A stretch of DNA of 64,000 nucleotides from Hymenoscyphus infarciens. Its lineage: Eukaryota > Ascomycota > Leotiomycetes > Helotiales > Helotiaceae. The position numbers and the translations under genes are program-made. The stretch is from assembly GCA_001414345.1 (NCBI GenBank), contig LLCB01000044.1:202072-266071 (forward strand), written 5' to 3'. Positions 46,165-57,400 of the stretch are shown here, piece by piece. How positions within the stretch are numbered: the first letter of the stretch is position 1; each line of letters begins with the position of its first letter. Under the pieces are notes generated by a model, which saw only the letters and a list, made by a program, of their open reading frames with translations, had not been told where the DNA came from and ran no database searches.

Positions 46165-46734
46165 ATGCCACGCACACCTCATCCCTCAACCGAAAACGAC
46201 TAGGCCGAATTCTGGCAGGAATATCGGGATCTAGAACTTAACGGTTTTATTGAACCTACTTATAACTCTCCAAACCCGACGCTTACCTCTGATTCTACAT
46301 CTCTCTCATCTTCGCATAGAACACAGCCAGGTTCTTCGATGGCTTCCTCAACTAGTTCGTCCTCGCCTAAGCCCCTTTCTTTTACCTGCACATTTTTTCC
46401 TCGCATGTTCAAAAAAATGCACCTTCTTTCGTATGTTTTCGCCTCTTCTCCTTCCTTTTCATTCCCGAAATGCCCCAACTAAACATTGTCGACTTACTTA
46501 GAAGTCATCTCCAATATCACACCAAGCCGATCGCGTGTCCCATCTGCCCAAAACACTTCCCCAAGAATAAGGACAGGGACAGACATCTTGTTACTAACCA
46601 TCCAGATGACGAAATTACTCAGCTATTGTTAGTAAGGAATAATTTTCTGTGTACGGTGAGTGGGTGTGTCCATGGGAAGGGGATTTAACAGGGAAGATAA
46701 CTTGAAGAGACATATTAGGACTGTGCATAGCTGA
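46165..46734 (+). pseudogene. short C2H2 zinc-finger gene, decayed paralog of the gene at 48300
   Basis: Reads ATG at 46165, an in-frame TAG at 46201-46203, then FWQEYRDLELNGF, a Ser-rich linker and a finger start (CTFFPRMFKKMHLL) where a zinc Cys is replaced by Phe. An intron (GTATG donor after MHLLS, acceptor CTTAG at about 46500) leads to RSHLQYHTKPIACPICPKHF and a last finger. A frameshift in a G run at about 46678-46682 separates HGKG from NREDNLKRHIRTVHS. The intact gene at 48300 has the same order (FWQEYQEVKAKGY, CTFCNKVFGKKHLL, intron, HTKPITCPEC). Three independent lesions make loss of function likely. Confidence 0.7.
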
Positions 46735-48299
46735 GTGAGAAGGGGTATGGGCTAGCCTGTGCTGTTATTGTACGGTTTCATACTTTTCAGATTTTTTGGG
46801 ATTTCTCGTCTACAATACATTTGTTTGTGATAATTTTCTGTTTAGCGTTGCTGTTGAAAATAAATACTTTAGAACTGGCATGAATCCCTTTTGATTTAAT
46901 TTGCTACGGATTTGAGAGCTAAATGGCTTCTATACGGTTTCCGGCACTGCTTGTAATTGCAGTCAAAACAAAACTTACCAGAAATAGTTTATAAGTAATT
47001 ACCTCAATAACATATTGGAGTTAACTGCCTCAATTTGAGGCCTCCCACTTCCTCTCGAGGCTGTACCAATATTTCCATGCAGTGTGCATCATGTACATGG
47101 GTCTACAAGGCTTATCGTAAGGCTATATTGAACGAATCGGAATGCAAAGCTCGGCCGGAGGTTTTGGGGGGCCTCAAATTTAAGTGGTGGAATGTACTGC
47201 AAGTCATTGAATCGGGATGCTTCTACATATTGAGGCCCCATTTCATGACCAGGGTCTTCGAGAAATATTTCCCCGCAAGGCTTTCAGGCTCGGATACTTA
47301 AGGAAGACAAGTCTGTCTTGAAATTCAACGCTCATCTTTCCATCCCATCAAACCTTGCCCGCTCTCTCCTTCCCGGGTTACCTGTCAGAGTCATGGTCAC
47401 TGCCATGACTCTAACAGGTAACCTGGTGGGAACAACCTCGATTCTTCTGTTTTGCATCGTACGAGCCAGTACATTACTACTGGGTCGCGCGGTGCAGAAT
47501 ATTTTCTGCGTCCATTTCCCGCATATCTATGATATTTTCTTCGCCATGGTCTTGTGTTCTTCTCTTCCTCTCCAGCACGCGGCTGGAGCCTCATAATACC
47601 TTATGACTTGTTATTTTTGCATCAGCGATGCAGTTGTACGAGTCCATGAGGTCCAGTTTGATGCCGCGCGAGGCATAACTGTATGTTTGCCATGATCCTT
47701 CTATCTTCGGCGTTTTCGACTAACACCATTACTGTGCGTGAGGAAGAAATTCACTCGCACCATTCGAATAACACCAATAAAATTATAAAATCGAAAAAGA
47801 GAAAAACATAACAAAAAAAGCTGGAAAAGTTTTGAAGAAAAAAAAGTTTTCTTCTCCTATCCCTCTTCACGCAAGACAAGAGGTTGACGATATGGTTCCA
47901 CGTCACTCGTTACTCTTTGCCGACGTTTCCACTTCGACACTCGGTTCACAGTTGGACTTTCGATATTCATCCCACTCGTTTTGAACTTGGTTCACCTTCA
48001 ACTTTCGCTTCCCTCCCTCTTTGGATGCCTATTTTAAACGTTGTTTAAAATGGACATCACAGTTGCCATTCGATTCTCAAGGAGGCTCCTCGCGGAGTCA
48101 TACTCGAGAATCAGAATGCTCAATTTCGTGACCTCAGTAACGTCACAAAAAGGCTGATTAGCAAGCGAACAATACCCCTTGGGCACAACACACAACCAAA
48201 CCATCAATTATCTAACGAGAAATCGAATCCGGGGGCCAGACGCTGCCACTCCTGGGTTGAGCTTTTCTTGAAAGCAACTGTGCTCGATTCCAAATCAAT
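46735..48299. other. intergenic with a strong hairpin
   Basis: No gene recognised in about 1.56 kb. A near-perfect inverted repeat (GGTTACCTGTcAGAGTCATGG and its complement) lies at 47376-47423. Poly-A/purine-rich stretches occur at 47780-47850. Confidence 0.45.
47376..47423. repeat. long near-perfect stem-loop
   Basis: Arms of about 21 bp (47376-47396 and 47403-47423) with one mismatch and a 6-nt loop. Unusual in a region with no gene; may be structured RNA or a MITE remnant. Confidence 0.75.
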
Positions 48300-49009
48300 A
48301 TGGACACACACAGCTCCAATTCCACGACTACGTGGCGAGAAACACAACATATTATAGCGCAATCTTCAGAAGACGAGTGGCAGGTATTCTGGCAAGAATA
48401 CCAGGAAGTTAAGGCCAAAGGCTATGAGTCGTGTAAAAGCTCGCCCACTTATCAAAACTACCCCGTCGATTATACAGCTGAAACACACCTACCTTTTCAC
48501 TACGCGTACTCCGACTTTTCTGCCTCGCCATTAACGCCAACTACAACAAACTCAACTTTTGGAGCTTCAACACCACCAAAGTATCAATCAAGTACCGATT
48601 CAGAGTCTAGCACGATGGATCCAACTTCGCCAACTTCTGACAAGAAAGATACATTTCAATGTACTTTCTGTAACAAGGTTTTCGGCAAAAAACACCTTCT
48701 CAAGTATTTTTACTTCACCCCCCTTTTTGTTCACATCTAATTGAAGTAATAACTAACCAAACAAACAGCCGTCATCTTATTACCCACACGAAACCGATAA
48801 CCTGCCCCGAGTGTACTCATACCACCGCAAAACAACGAGATATGAACCGACATATTCTCGCTATACATCCGGCGAGCGAAAGGGGGTCAACACTCGCTAG
48901 AGCTTCTAAATTTCCATGTCCGGTAGGTACGTGTAACCGTTCCCAAGCGAGATTTGCCTTCAAAAGAAAGGATCATCTAGATCGTCATATGAGAAACAAG
49001 CATCGATGA
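48300..49009 (+). CDS. short C2H2 zinc-finger protein
   Basis: Predicted nuclear DNA-binding protein of 214 residues. Exons 48300-48703 and 48769-49009 join in frame across a 65-bp GT-AG intron (CTAAC branch). The N-terminal part has FWQEYQEVKAKGY and a Ser/Thr-rich linker. Fingers: CTFCNKVFGKKHLL(intron)RHLITH; CPECTHTTAKQRDMNRH; and a last extended finger starting CPVGTC and ending DHLDRHMRNKH just before the stop. All zinc ligands are present. It is the only intact member of a local group whose relatives at 46165 (paralog) and 43971 (longer C2H2 gene) are decayed. Targets unknown. Confidence 0.85.
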
Positions 49010-50406
49010 GTTGTTGGAGGGATTGATTGAGCATGTTTTTGGTTTCCTTTGTACCGGGGATTTGAGCTTTGTTAATTGCTAATTTATTTCCTTTTCCTGT
49101 TGTGATGCCATGTGAGAATTGAGATGCGAAGGACTGAAGGGATGAGGGTGACGGCCTTAAAAAAAATGGAAGCTTATATTTACAATCGCCAATGCTGCTC
49201 TTTATCCATCTATAATCAAGTGTTTCACCAACAACAGAGATGAAGAGAGTTCGAGTGAGATGCATTGCCTTTTTCGTATCATTAGAAGTTCGTTGGAGAT
49301 TTTGAACTGTCTTGGTTGAATAGGAGACTTTTTGAACTTAGCTGATTGACTTTGCCAATCGTCACTTATTGATTCGTTGTGCCCTTGGAAATGAGGTCGA
49401 GTATTTACCTTCTGTCAGTTATATGGGGTAAGTTCTTGAAACAACCAAACAATTGTTTTAAATATCTACTTCAACAACCTATTATATTACGCTCTATGTT
49501 AGAATCTTATTTTTTTATCTATCATGATAAGAGATTTAGTTTCTTTGTTCATATTTTAAAGTCTCTGGAAACTGTCTAACTCCTAATAAAAAAAAGTTCT
49601 TAAGTGATAATTTAAATTAAATGTTTCGACTTTTTTAGAACAATTGAATTAGACGAATGAACTTCAGTCAGTTATAAGTTACACCTCGAAGTTCATTCAC
49701 GTAATACACTTGTTCTAAATAATTAAAGAAACTTAAAAGCATTGAATACAGTTAGGTGCATTATGTAATCAGAGCTTAGTTCGCTTATGTAAAAAGATAA
49801 GTAAAATAAATAAACAAAGTCACGGCGACTTCTACTAACACTCTTCTGTATCTTCAGAAGAAGTCTCTTATATGTTTATATTTTGTTTAGTTACTCTACT
49901 ATTCCAGACAATAACAGCATTGAGACTCTCGTTGCACAAGAAGACGGAGTAGCCGGAGGCATCGCAAGTTTGATTGATAGATACCGTGACGACCCATAGT
50001 GGGTCACCTTAGTGGATTTGCGGATCTGCGCCAAGACATCGAGCTCCATCGCTACGCTCCTTCCCCTTTCAGCGACAGCATGACCACTCACTTCCGAGCT
50101 GGGAAATCACCACCAATGAAGTTGTCATGTTTTGGTGCACACCTCGGTGACCTCAGGTCGGAATTACTCGTCCTGGGCACAACACTTGCATCGTGGTAGA
50201 ACAGATCGACTTGATTGGTATTTCCCCGCCAGGAACCAGCCATACGTTCATGACCTTCTCTTAAAGTCAGTATGTGATGCAGGGACAATGTAACCTACCA
50301 CAAGAAAATGCATCATATGCTTCCTCTAGATACTTGAGCTCTTTAAAAAGGTCATCAAGGCCCAACTCCAGTAAGATATTTCTCTCATTGCAAAACTCTT
50401 CCAAAG
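49010..50406. other. intergenic upstream of the NLP gene
   Basis: About 1.4 kb, AT-rich at 49420-49880; no gene recognised. The last few hundred bases should contain the NLP promoter. Confidence 0.45.
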
Positions 50407-51238
50407 ATGGCTTTCCTCACTAAATTCTCCCCTTTATTTTTACTAGCCTCTATTGTCACTGCAACGCCCATTTTCAAACGAGGAACCGTCGCAAACGATA
50501 AAATAGTTGGACTGCCCGAAAGCGTTCCAGCTGGAATTTTGGGCGACGTTTATGAAGCATATCAACCGTTTCTCGATGTGTACAATGGCTGCGTTCCTTT
50601 TCCCGCTGTGGATGTTAATGGAAACACAAAGTATGAACGCTCTCTGATTTTCTGGAACTGCAATTGCTAAATAGTTATAGCGCCGGACTTGATTTGGCAA
50701 AAGGAGAAAATGAGGGATGTTCAAGCAGTCTTGGTCAAATATACGCGAGGGCTGCCGAGTATAATGGGAGATACGCTATAATGTACTCTGTAAGTTACAG
50801 CATTCTCCAAAAGAAATCAAATCCCGCATGTTTTCCAAAACTCACATCGAACTCCAGTGGTATATGCCAAAAGACGAACCGTCTCCATACCTAGGCCACC
50901 AACACGAATGGGAAGGCGTAATAGTCTGGCTCACAAGCGGCACTTCTACCACTGCAAGCAACATTCTCGCCGTCTGTCCCTCGGCCCACGGGGAATGGAA
51001 ATGCAGCAAGACTTTCTTCCTCAGTGGAACAGGAGCATTGATTTCTTACTTTAGTATCTGGCCTGTAAATCACCAGATGGGGATGACTACGGCTGTGGGT
51101 GGGCAGCAGCCCTTGGTAGCTTGGGAGAGTTTGTCTTCTGTTGAGCAAAATGCGTTACAGACTACCGATTTCGGGTCCGCAACTGTGCCCTTTAGGGATG
51201 CGAATTTTCTGGGGAATCTTGCGATTGCTACGTTTTAG
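50407..51238 (+). CDS. NPP1/NLP necrosis- and ethylene-inducing-like secreted protein
   Basis: NLP family; cytolytic members bind plant sphingolipids and permeabilise dicot membranes. Exons are 50407-50630, a second starting at 50675 or 50681 (both acceptors keep frame) to 50789, and 50858-51238; about 240 residues. A signal peptide (MAFLTKFSPLFLLASIVTATP) is followed by a possible Kex2-like KR. The family motif GHRHDWE appears as GHQHEWE (50894-50914), followed by GVIVW. The Arg and Asp positions are changed; the Asp position helps hold the metal ion in studied NLPs, so the conservative Glu may or may not keep cytolytic activity. No stop or frameshift, so it is probably expressed. The gene stands alone about 3.4 kb from a RIP island, a typical effector-type setting. 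Confidence 0.9.
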
Positions 51239-54200
51239 CGGGGAGGGGAGGATTGGTGGAAATATTAATGAATGGAATTTGTTTGAAATTATATAATTCT
51301 AATATCATCTTACTCTTGACGCGTACTGAAGTAGAAAGAAGAAGAAATTGGGAACCCTAGATGAAATGTGAGTCTGGTGTGATGGAGGATGGTTGTGGTA
51401 CTTCTTGCCAGCAGCCGCCGGGTATCAATGCCGTGGATGGTATACCCACTGTCGCTAACAACCCTCAGAGAAACTCTCAGGAAGCACTTCCACTGAACAA
51501 GGGTTTTGAAAACTCAGTATTGGCGTGTGGATTGTGAAAAAATTATATCTAGGAGGAGCTTGGGAGGTTCTCATTTGGATACTTTTTTAGTCAAAAGACA
51601 AAATCGAAGTAAGAAGCTGACTTTATGGTTCTATTCTTTGTGAGTTTTGATTTTTCACCTGATATTGAAGGATAGGGGCGTGAAGTGTCGAGAAGGATTG
51701 GCTCAAGTGATAGGCCAATTTCTCTTCCACGAGACTTCCGGCAAAGCAACACAAGAGATGCGGCTTTGGTAACGTCTTGTACACTCAGATACATATATAT
51801 TCGGTTCCAACTAAAATTCTTCCTCGGTCTACAAAGTGATTCCAAGGTAGTTTTGTCCATGTAAAGGGGTTTACTTTGAAGTCAAAGAAACATTGTAATA
51901 ATTCAACATACCTTCCATTCAGACCATCATTGAAATACTCTCTAAATGTTCTCATTCCGAATTTCGAATGTAGGTACTAGAGGGCGAGTTTTCAAGATAG
52001 TGTGTCACAGAAAAGAGGGTCTCACGTGACTCCTTTTCCCTGTATATATAGCAGAGTTTTCACCTCCTAAATTCAAGCTCCTCAGAGCGTTTTCAACCCA
52101 AAAACACGTCACATAGTGATTCATGGATAAATTGTTAGAGGAGTATGCATAAATATAACGAGAAGCTGATGTACAATCCATTTGAGTGAGCGTTTTTACT
52201 TACTGCTAAAACTAACTCTAGTTCCGCAATCGTGTTTGCCTTTTGCGCAGATAAACTGCTAATTTCAATAAAATCAAGTCCTCCATTTACCTCTGCCTTT
52301 TGATGTTCCCGTACGAAGTATTCAGAATGAGCAGCATCAATGAATTCGAACTTATACAGACTGGTGATGGAGTTTAGCGAGGAATGTAGGTTTTACTGGA
52401 ATATGAATTTCGTCGAAATTGGTTTCAGGCGATTGCTCCGGTAATCAATCGAATTCTAAACTAAATATTTAGAATGAGAAATTCTTCACTGTCTATTCAG
52501 ACGTTGCTGTCTGTTCCTTACTGTTTACTCAACGCATGAAACTAATAAGTAGTGAAAAGATCATCATGAAGACAGCTTATCTCTTCGCAGAAGTAAGAAA
52601 ATGGGCACTGGACTTAAGGCGTGATTTTCATCAATACCAAGAAACCATACACTGCTTGAAACCCCATCGGACCGGAATGATGTAGTTCCAAAAATTTCCA
52701 AACTTACTACTCTTAAATAACAAGCCAATCAGCGTTTAGGATTTCCTAGCTGGATTAGTACTCCTATCCTTCCTTAACGCTCCCAACCGTGCCTTTCCTT
52801 ACTTTTTCAGCTATCCTACCTTTACCTTATCATATCCTAGATAATTTTAAATTAATCCTTTCCTTTCTAATCCTAGATAGCCTTAATCTCCTATCTGTGC
52901 CTAGTAGCAAGGATAGGAGAGGATAAGGTAAACGGGTTCAAGTAGTTAACATTGCTTTAGCAGACTACCTTCCAGTCAGCCTTTCTGTTCCTAGCCCCCC
53001 TTTTTAGCTTTCTTAGCCAATCTATTCCTTCTTTTATAGTTGTCCTTCCTCTCCTATCATATCCAAATAACTGATGCCTAGGAGCGTTTAGGCGGGGAAA
53101 TTCAAAACGCTGAAGCTAATCCTTCAATCCCAGAACAATTATCTGCTGGGACGCTAGTACTGATTGAAAAGGATTTTCTGGAATTTATGAAAGAAACATT
53201 ATTAAGACTCGAGTGTTTTGCTATTGAAAAGACGCCTCGCTGGCTTCTAGATTCTCTTTGATCATTTCTGATCCTTCCTCCTTTCTATATAGACAAGGCT
53301 CTCCTTTACTCACTTTGACTTTCAACTTGGGGGAAGTTGCTTCTATATAATCGAAATCTTTCGATCTAGGGAAGTTAGTTACTCTTCACCCACTTGTCAT
53401 CTTCAACACCAAGTATAAAAAGCCAGATATTTTGTAGGAATGATAATAGATATTAACATTTTCAATATATTAAACTATGGAAATAAGCTTCTAGACCTAA
53501 AAAGAAAATTAGATTCGAAAGATGAAGTACTTACTTAGTGGGTCACCCCTAACAATAACAAAGGGTATTACTAACCCTTTTCAGCACTCTCTAACCTGGT
53601 GAAACGAAAGTGTTTACTGTCGATTCAAAAACTGTTGCCGAATCCTCGCTCCCTGTTCGAGAGCTTGGGTGAAAACTTCTAGGAACAGAGGACATCGTCT
53701 CTAAAAACATCACGACTCGTCTTCATTAAACTATTATTGTGCCGCCGACAATCTCAATTTCCTCACTGCATTCCAATGGAGTTATAAGGATCTCTGGTCC
53801 TCTAAATAGTTTAAGAGGCTCTCAATGTCACAAGAGCCTTTTTAAATAAGACAACTACTACATTAACTGCCAGATACTACGCTTCTCTTTTAATTTCGAA
53901 ACCACCCCTTCACCTGTATTCAGTCCACATAATAGGTAAGATCTTACTTTCTAAGCCCCCAAGATCCATCTCAACAGCTGGTTAAAAAGTAGCTCCTTTC
54001 CTTTCCTTTCCTTTCTTTCCTCCAAAGTTATACGAAAACACTTATCTACCTCAAGATCCCAAAAATTTAAATACCCCGAGTAACATCTCCTCCCAAGCCA
54101 ACAAACCACACTCTCTCCACCTCCCCACCTCCCCACCTCCCGTTCACCAAAATTGTAGAAATAGAGATTAGTATCAAGACAGAGCAAAAGAGTAACCATA

Positions 54201-54596
54201 AATCCAAGCAACCCCACCTTTAAAAATGACCAAACCCAAAACCCAAAAAGAAAAGATAAAGATCTATGCTACAGAAGAGAAAACCCCTGTTCCACTTCGA
54301 CTCTTTGGCATCTGAAGCTATCTAACCAAGTCTCTTCTCCGGAAAAATTAGTTTTGCTATTAGTATAAGCATGAATTCCAACGCGTAATCTCAATCCCAT
54401 CCCCAAGAGGAGAACGGTTAGCTCAATCCACCATCATTTTGAAACATACTTCCGAATCTGAATTTGTTCCATCGCTCGATGATAAAGCTCAGGTATCCAC
54501 TACATATCCACCATCTAAAGATTCCCAGTACGCATTTACAAAAAAAAAAAAAAAATGAAAAGAGAACTTTCAACGTACTTCAGGAAACTCAACGCT
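51239..54596. other. intergenic, about 3.3 kb, with an orphan promoter-like segment
   Basis: No gene recognised. CACGTG (52023-52028) followed by TATATATA (52043-52050) and a C/A-rich stretch resembles a fungal core promoter, but the next ATG (about 52122) opens only nine codons. A segment at 52,740-53,080 has repeated CCTATCCT/CCTTAATC-like words and short inverted copies (CTATCCT / AGGATAG), possibly an old repeat. Microsatellite-like CTTTC and CACCTCC runs lie at 53,995-54,140. Confidence 0.45.
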
Positions 54597-54639
54597 TAGG
54601 GCGTCCCGTACATACTAAAAGTTGGAAACGACGACTAAA

Positions 54640-54805
54640 TCGCAAATTGTAAATCGTAAATCGTAAATCGTAAATTGTAAAGCTTAGATTTCTAAGTATA
54701 TAGCTCTTTAGAGTTAAATTGTAAATTGTAAATTGTAAATCGATAAACGTAGATTTTTTAGAGGCTAAATCGTAAATTATAAATCGTAAATTATAAATCG
54801 TAAAA
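54640..54805. repeat. left subterminal 7-bp repeat array
   Basis: Many copies of TAAATCG/TAAATTG-type heptamers in blocks separated by the TCTAAGTATATAGCTC segment. Confidence 0.85.
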
Positions 54806-55149
54806 GTTGTATAATTAATAAATAATTATAAAAGGTATTAAATATTAAATTAAAATATATTAGAGTAAGAGATATATATATATAATATAAAAAGACTATA
54901 TAAATCGACTTTTATTACTATAATAAGTTTCTAAATTATATCTTAAAACTAAGCCTTTTTTAAACTAATTACTCTAGATTACTTAATATTAAAGTAATTA
55001 GCTTACTTTAAAAGCTTAAATAATCTTAATTTAAGATTATTTAAGTATTTTTAGCTACTTTTCTCAATTATATACTAATTTCCTAATTAGAGTTAGCACT
55101 ATTTATTTTATAAGCTAAAAAGTATACTTACTCTATATACTAACCTTTT

Positions 55150-55550
55150 TATATTACTCCTTCCTTTAAATACTATATACTACTTCTTATTATTCCTTCC
55201 TTTAAAAGTACTATTCTACTACTATATATACTCCTTCTCCTCTCTTAAATTTAAGTACTAATAATAATAGGAGAAGGAAGAAGATAATCTCTAGTAGTAG
55301 CTTTAAGTATCTATTAAAGTATAATATTCTTAGTAGTAAAACCTCTTAAGATAAATTAAATTAGTTACTTCTTCTTTTAAATACTACTCTATATTATTTC
55401 TTCTTTTAAAAGTGCTATCTTACTACTATATATACTCCCTCTCTCTTCTTAAATTTAAGTACTAATAATAATAAGAAAAGGAAGAGGATAATCTCTAGTA
55501 GTAGCTTTAAGTATCTATTAAAGTATAATATTCTTAGTAGTAGTATTATA
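55150..55550. repeat. tandem duplication of ~203 bp inside the TIR element
   Basis: Two consecutive copies share CTTCCTTTAAAAGT/CTTCTTTTAAAAGT, TACTACTATATATACTCC and the ATAATCTCTAGTAGTAGC run; the second copy starts near 55,360. Confidence 0.7.
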
Positions 55551-55589
55551 GTATAATAATCTTAGAATTTTAAGTATAGTAGGAAGTAT

Positions 55590-57400
55590 AAAAAGAACGA
55601 TTTTAAGTATATAATAAAAGCCTAAATATACTACATTAGTTTATTAATTTAGAGCTATATAAGATATTTATAAAGGAGTTATACTAAAAGGAAGTCTTTA
55701 TTTAAGAGATATATAATATTCTTAAAAGTAAGTATAATATTAACGTCTTTAATACTACTTTTAAGCTTTGAATTAATATAAGGTAGAACCTTTATTAGTA
55801 TAAAAAAAGTAAAACTACTCTTACTTTATATATATAAGTAATATATCTCTTTAAAGATATAGAATTATCTGATTTAAGTATAGTATATATATTAAATTAT
55901 AAGAGCTTTATAATTAAGCCTTAAAAGCTCTAAAAGTTATGATTTAAGATAAGCTTTTAATATTAAAAGTTCCTTATATAAGAAGAGTATAAAGAGCTAG
56001 AGACTATTCTTTAGTATAAGATCTATGAATATAGCTACTTTAGTACTATAAGAAGCTTTAGCTTTAGGTTTCTTTATATATATCTTAATACTTATAGTAT
56101 TAATAGAGATAGAAATAAAAGATAAAGCTGGAATAAGATTTAAAAGATACTATTAAAGGTTAATAAGAAGAAGTATAATTATAGGTTATAAGAGATTAAG
56201 AATACTTATAATAAATATATCATATTAGAGCCTAATTTTATATAAAGTATTAATAAATATTATAAATTAAGGTTTATTAATATTAAGATATATACTAGTA
56301 TTAATACCTATACTTAATTTCTCTTTTAGAGCTATTATAGTATCTTAAATAATATAGTAGTATTTACTTTATAGTAATATAATAATATTATAAGTGGCTT
56401 TAGAAAGATACTATACTATATATAATTAAATTAAGAATTAGAATCTCTAATAATAATAGACGCTTACTATATACTTTATTAATAATAAGCTATAGAAAGT
56501 AGTAGAGAGCTATACTAATTTTTAGACTTATATTAGTTTAGTACTTTTATAGCTAACTAACATATTAAAGCTTAGTAAAGATAGCTTATAAAAGGGTTCT
56601 TAAATAAATAGAAGATATACTTCTAGAGTATCTATAAAAAGAGATTATTTTCTAAAAAGAGCCTCTCTAATATAATTATTATATTATATATATATATTCT
56701 AATTATCTAAAAAGAGCTTTAAACGTTTATATATATATAGAATTACTATTATATTTATACTAATACTAATCAAGAGTATAAAGTATTAAAAGTATTATAG
56801 ACTAACTTTTACTATCTTAAAAGTAAAGAGTATCTAATAGAGGATTATAGTATTAAAGTACTTACTAAGAAGCTTACTAAGCTTTAGGAATTATATAAGG
56901 ATTAGAATATTAATGTATATTTACTTTAAGCAACTCTAGAATAGTATAAAATAAAATTATTAGTATATAGATATACGTTATCAATTAATAAGATAATATA
57001 TACTAAAGAGAGAGAAACTTATACTATAATATACTTAGATTTAAGAGTAGAATTATTAGTATATATCTAAGAGAGTAATTTAATAAAATTAGGCTTTTTA
57101 GATAAGCTAGAGGGAGTATATAAGTAGGAGCTATACTTTAAAGTAGCTTAAAGATTAAAAGAAGCTAGAGAGGCTAATTAAAATAAATTTAGCATATACT
57201 TTAATAACAAAGGTAGAAGTAATTAAGTAACGAACGTAGTACTAGATTATCTATATAATAGCAACTTCTTAGATAAGGAATTAAAAGAGTTAGATAACAA
57301 ATTAGATAAGGATTTAAGAGAGTATATAACTAATAGATATACCTTACTAGTTAAAGATAATTTAGAAGGAGATTTAGAAATAGATATTAGTAGATAAATT
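55590..57400 (+). pseudogene. integrase-core (rve/DDE) transposase, RIP-destroyed
   Basis: Stops occur every few codons, nearly all TAA/TAG that could come from CAA/CAG/TGG by RIP. The residual amino-acid order in one frame still follows the fungal integrase-core transposase family: an N-terminal helix-turn-helix-like region, a DDE block with (W)SI(D) near 56,230, and the C-terminal SLSNIIIILYIYIL-like block near 56,660. Assignment rests on pattern memory of the family and should be treated as moderate. Confidence 0.5.

Noticed and set aside
52740..53080. Possible solo LTR or MITE from repeated CCTATCCT/AGGATAGG words
   Set aside because: Inverted matches are short and imperfect, and no target duplication was found.
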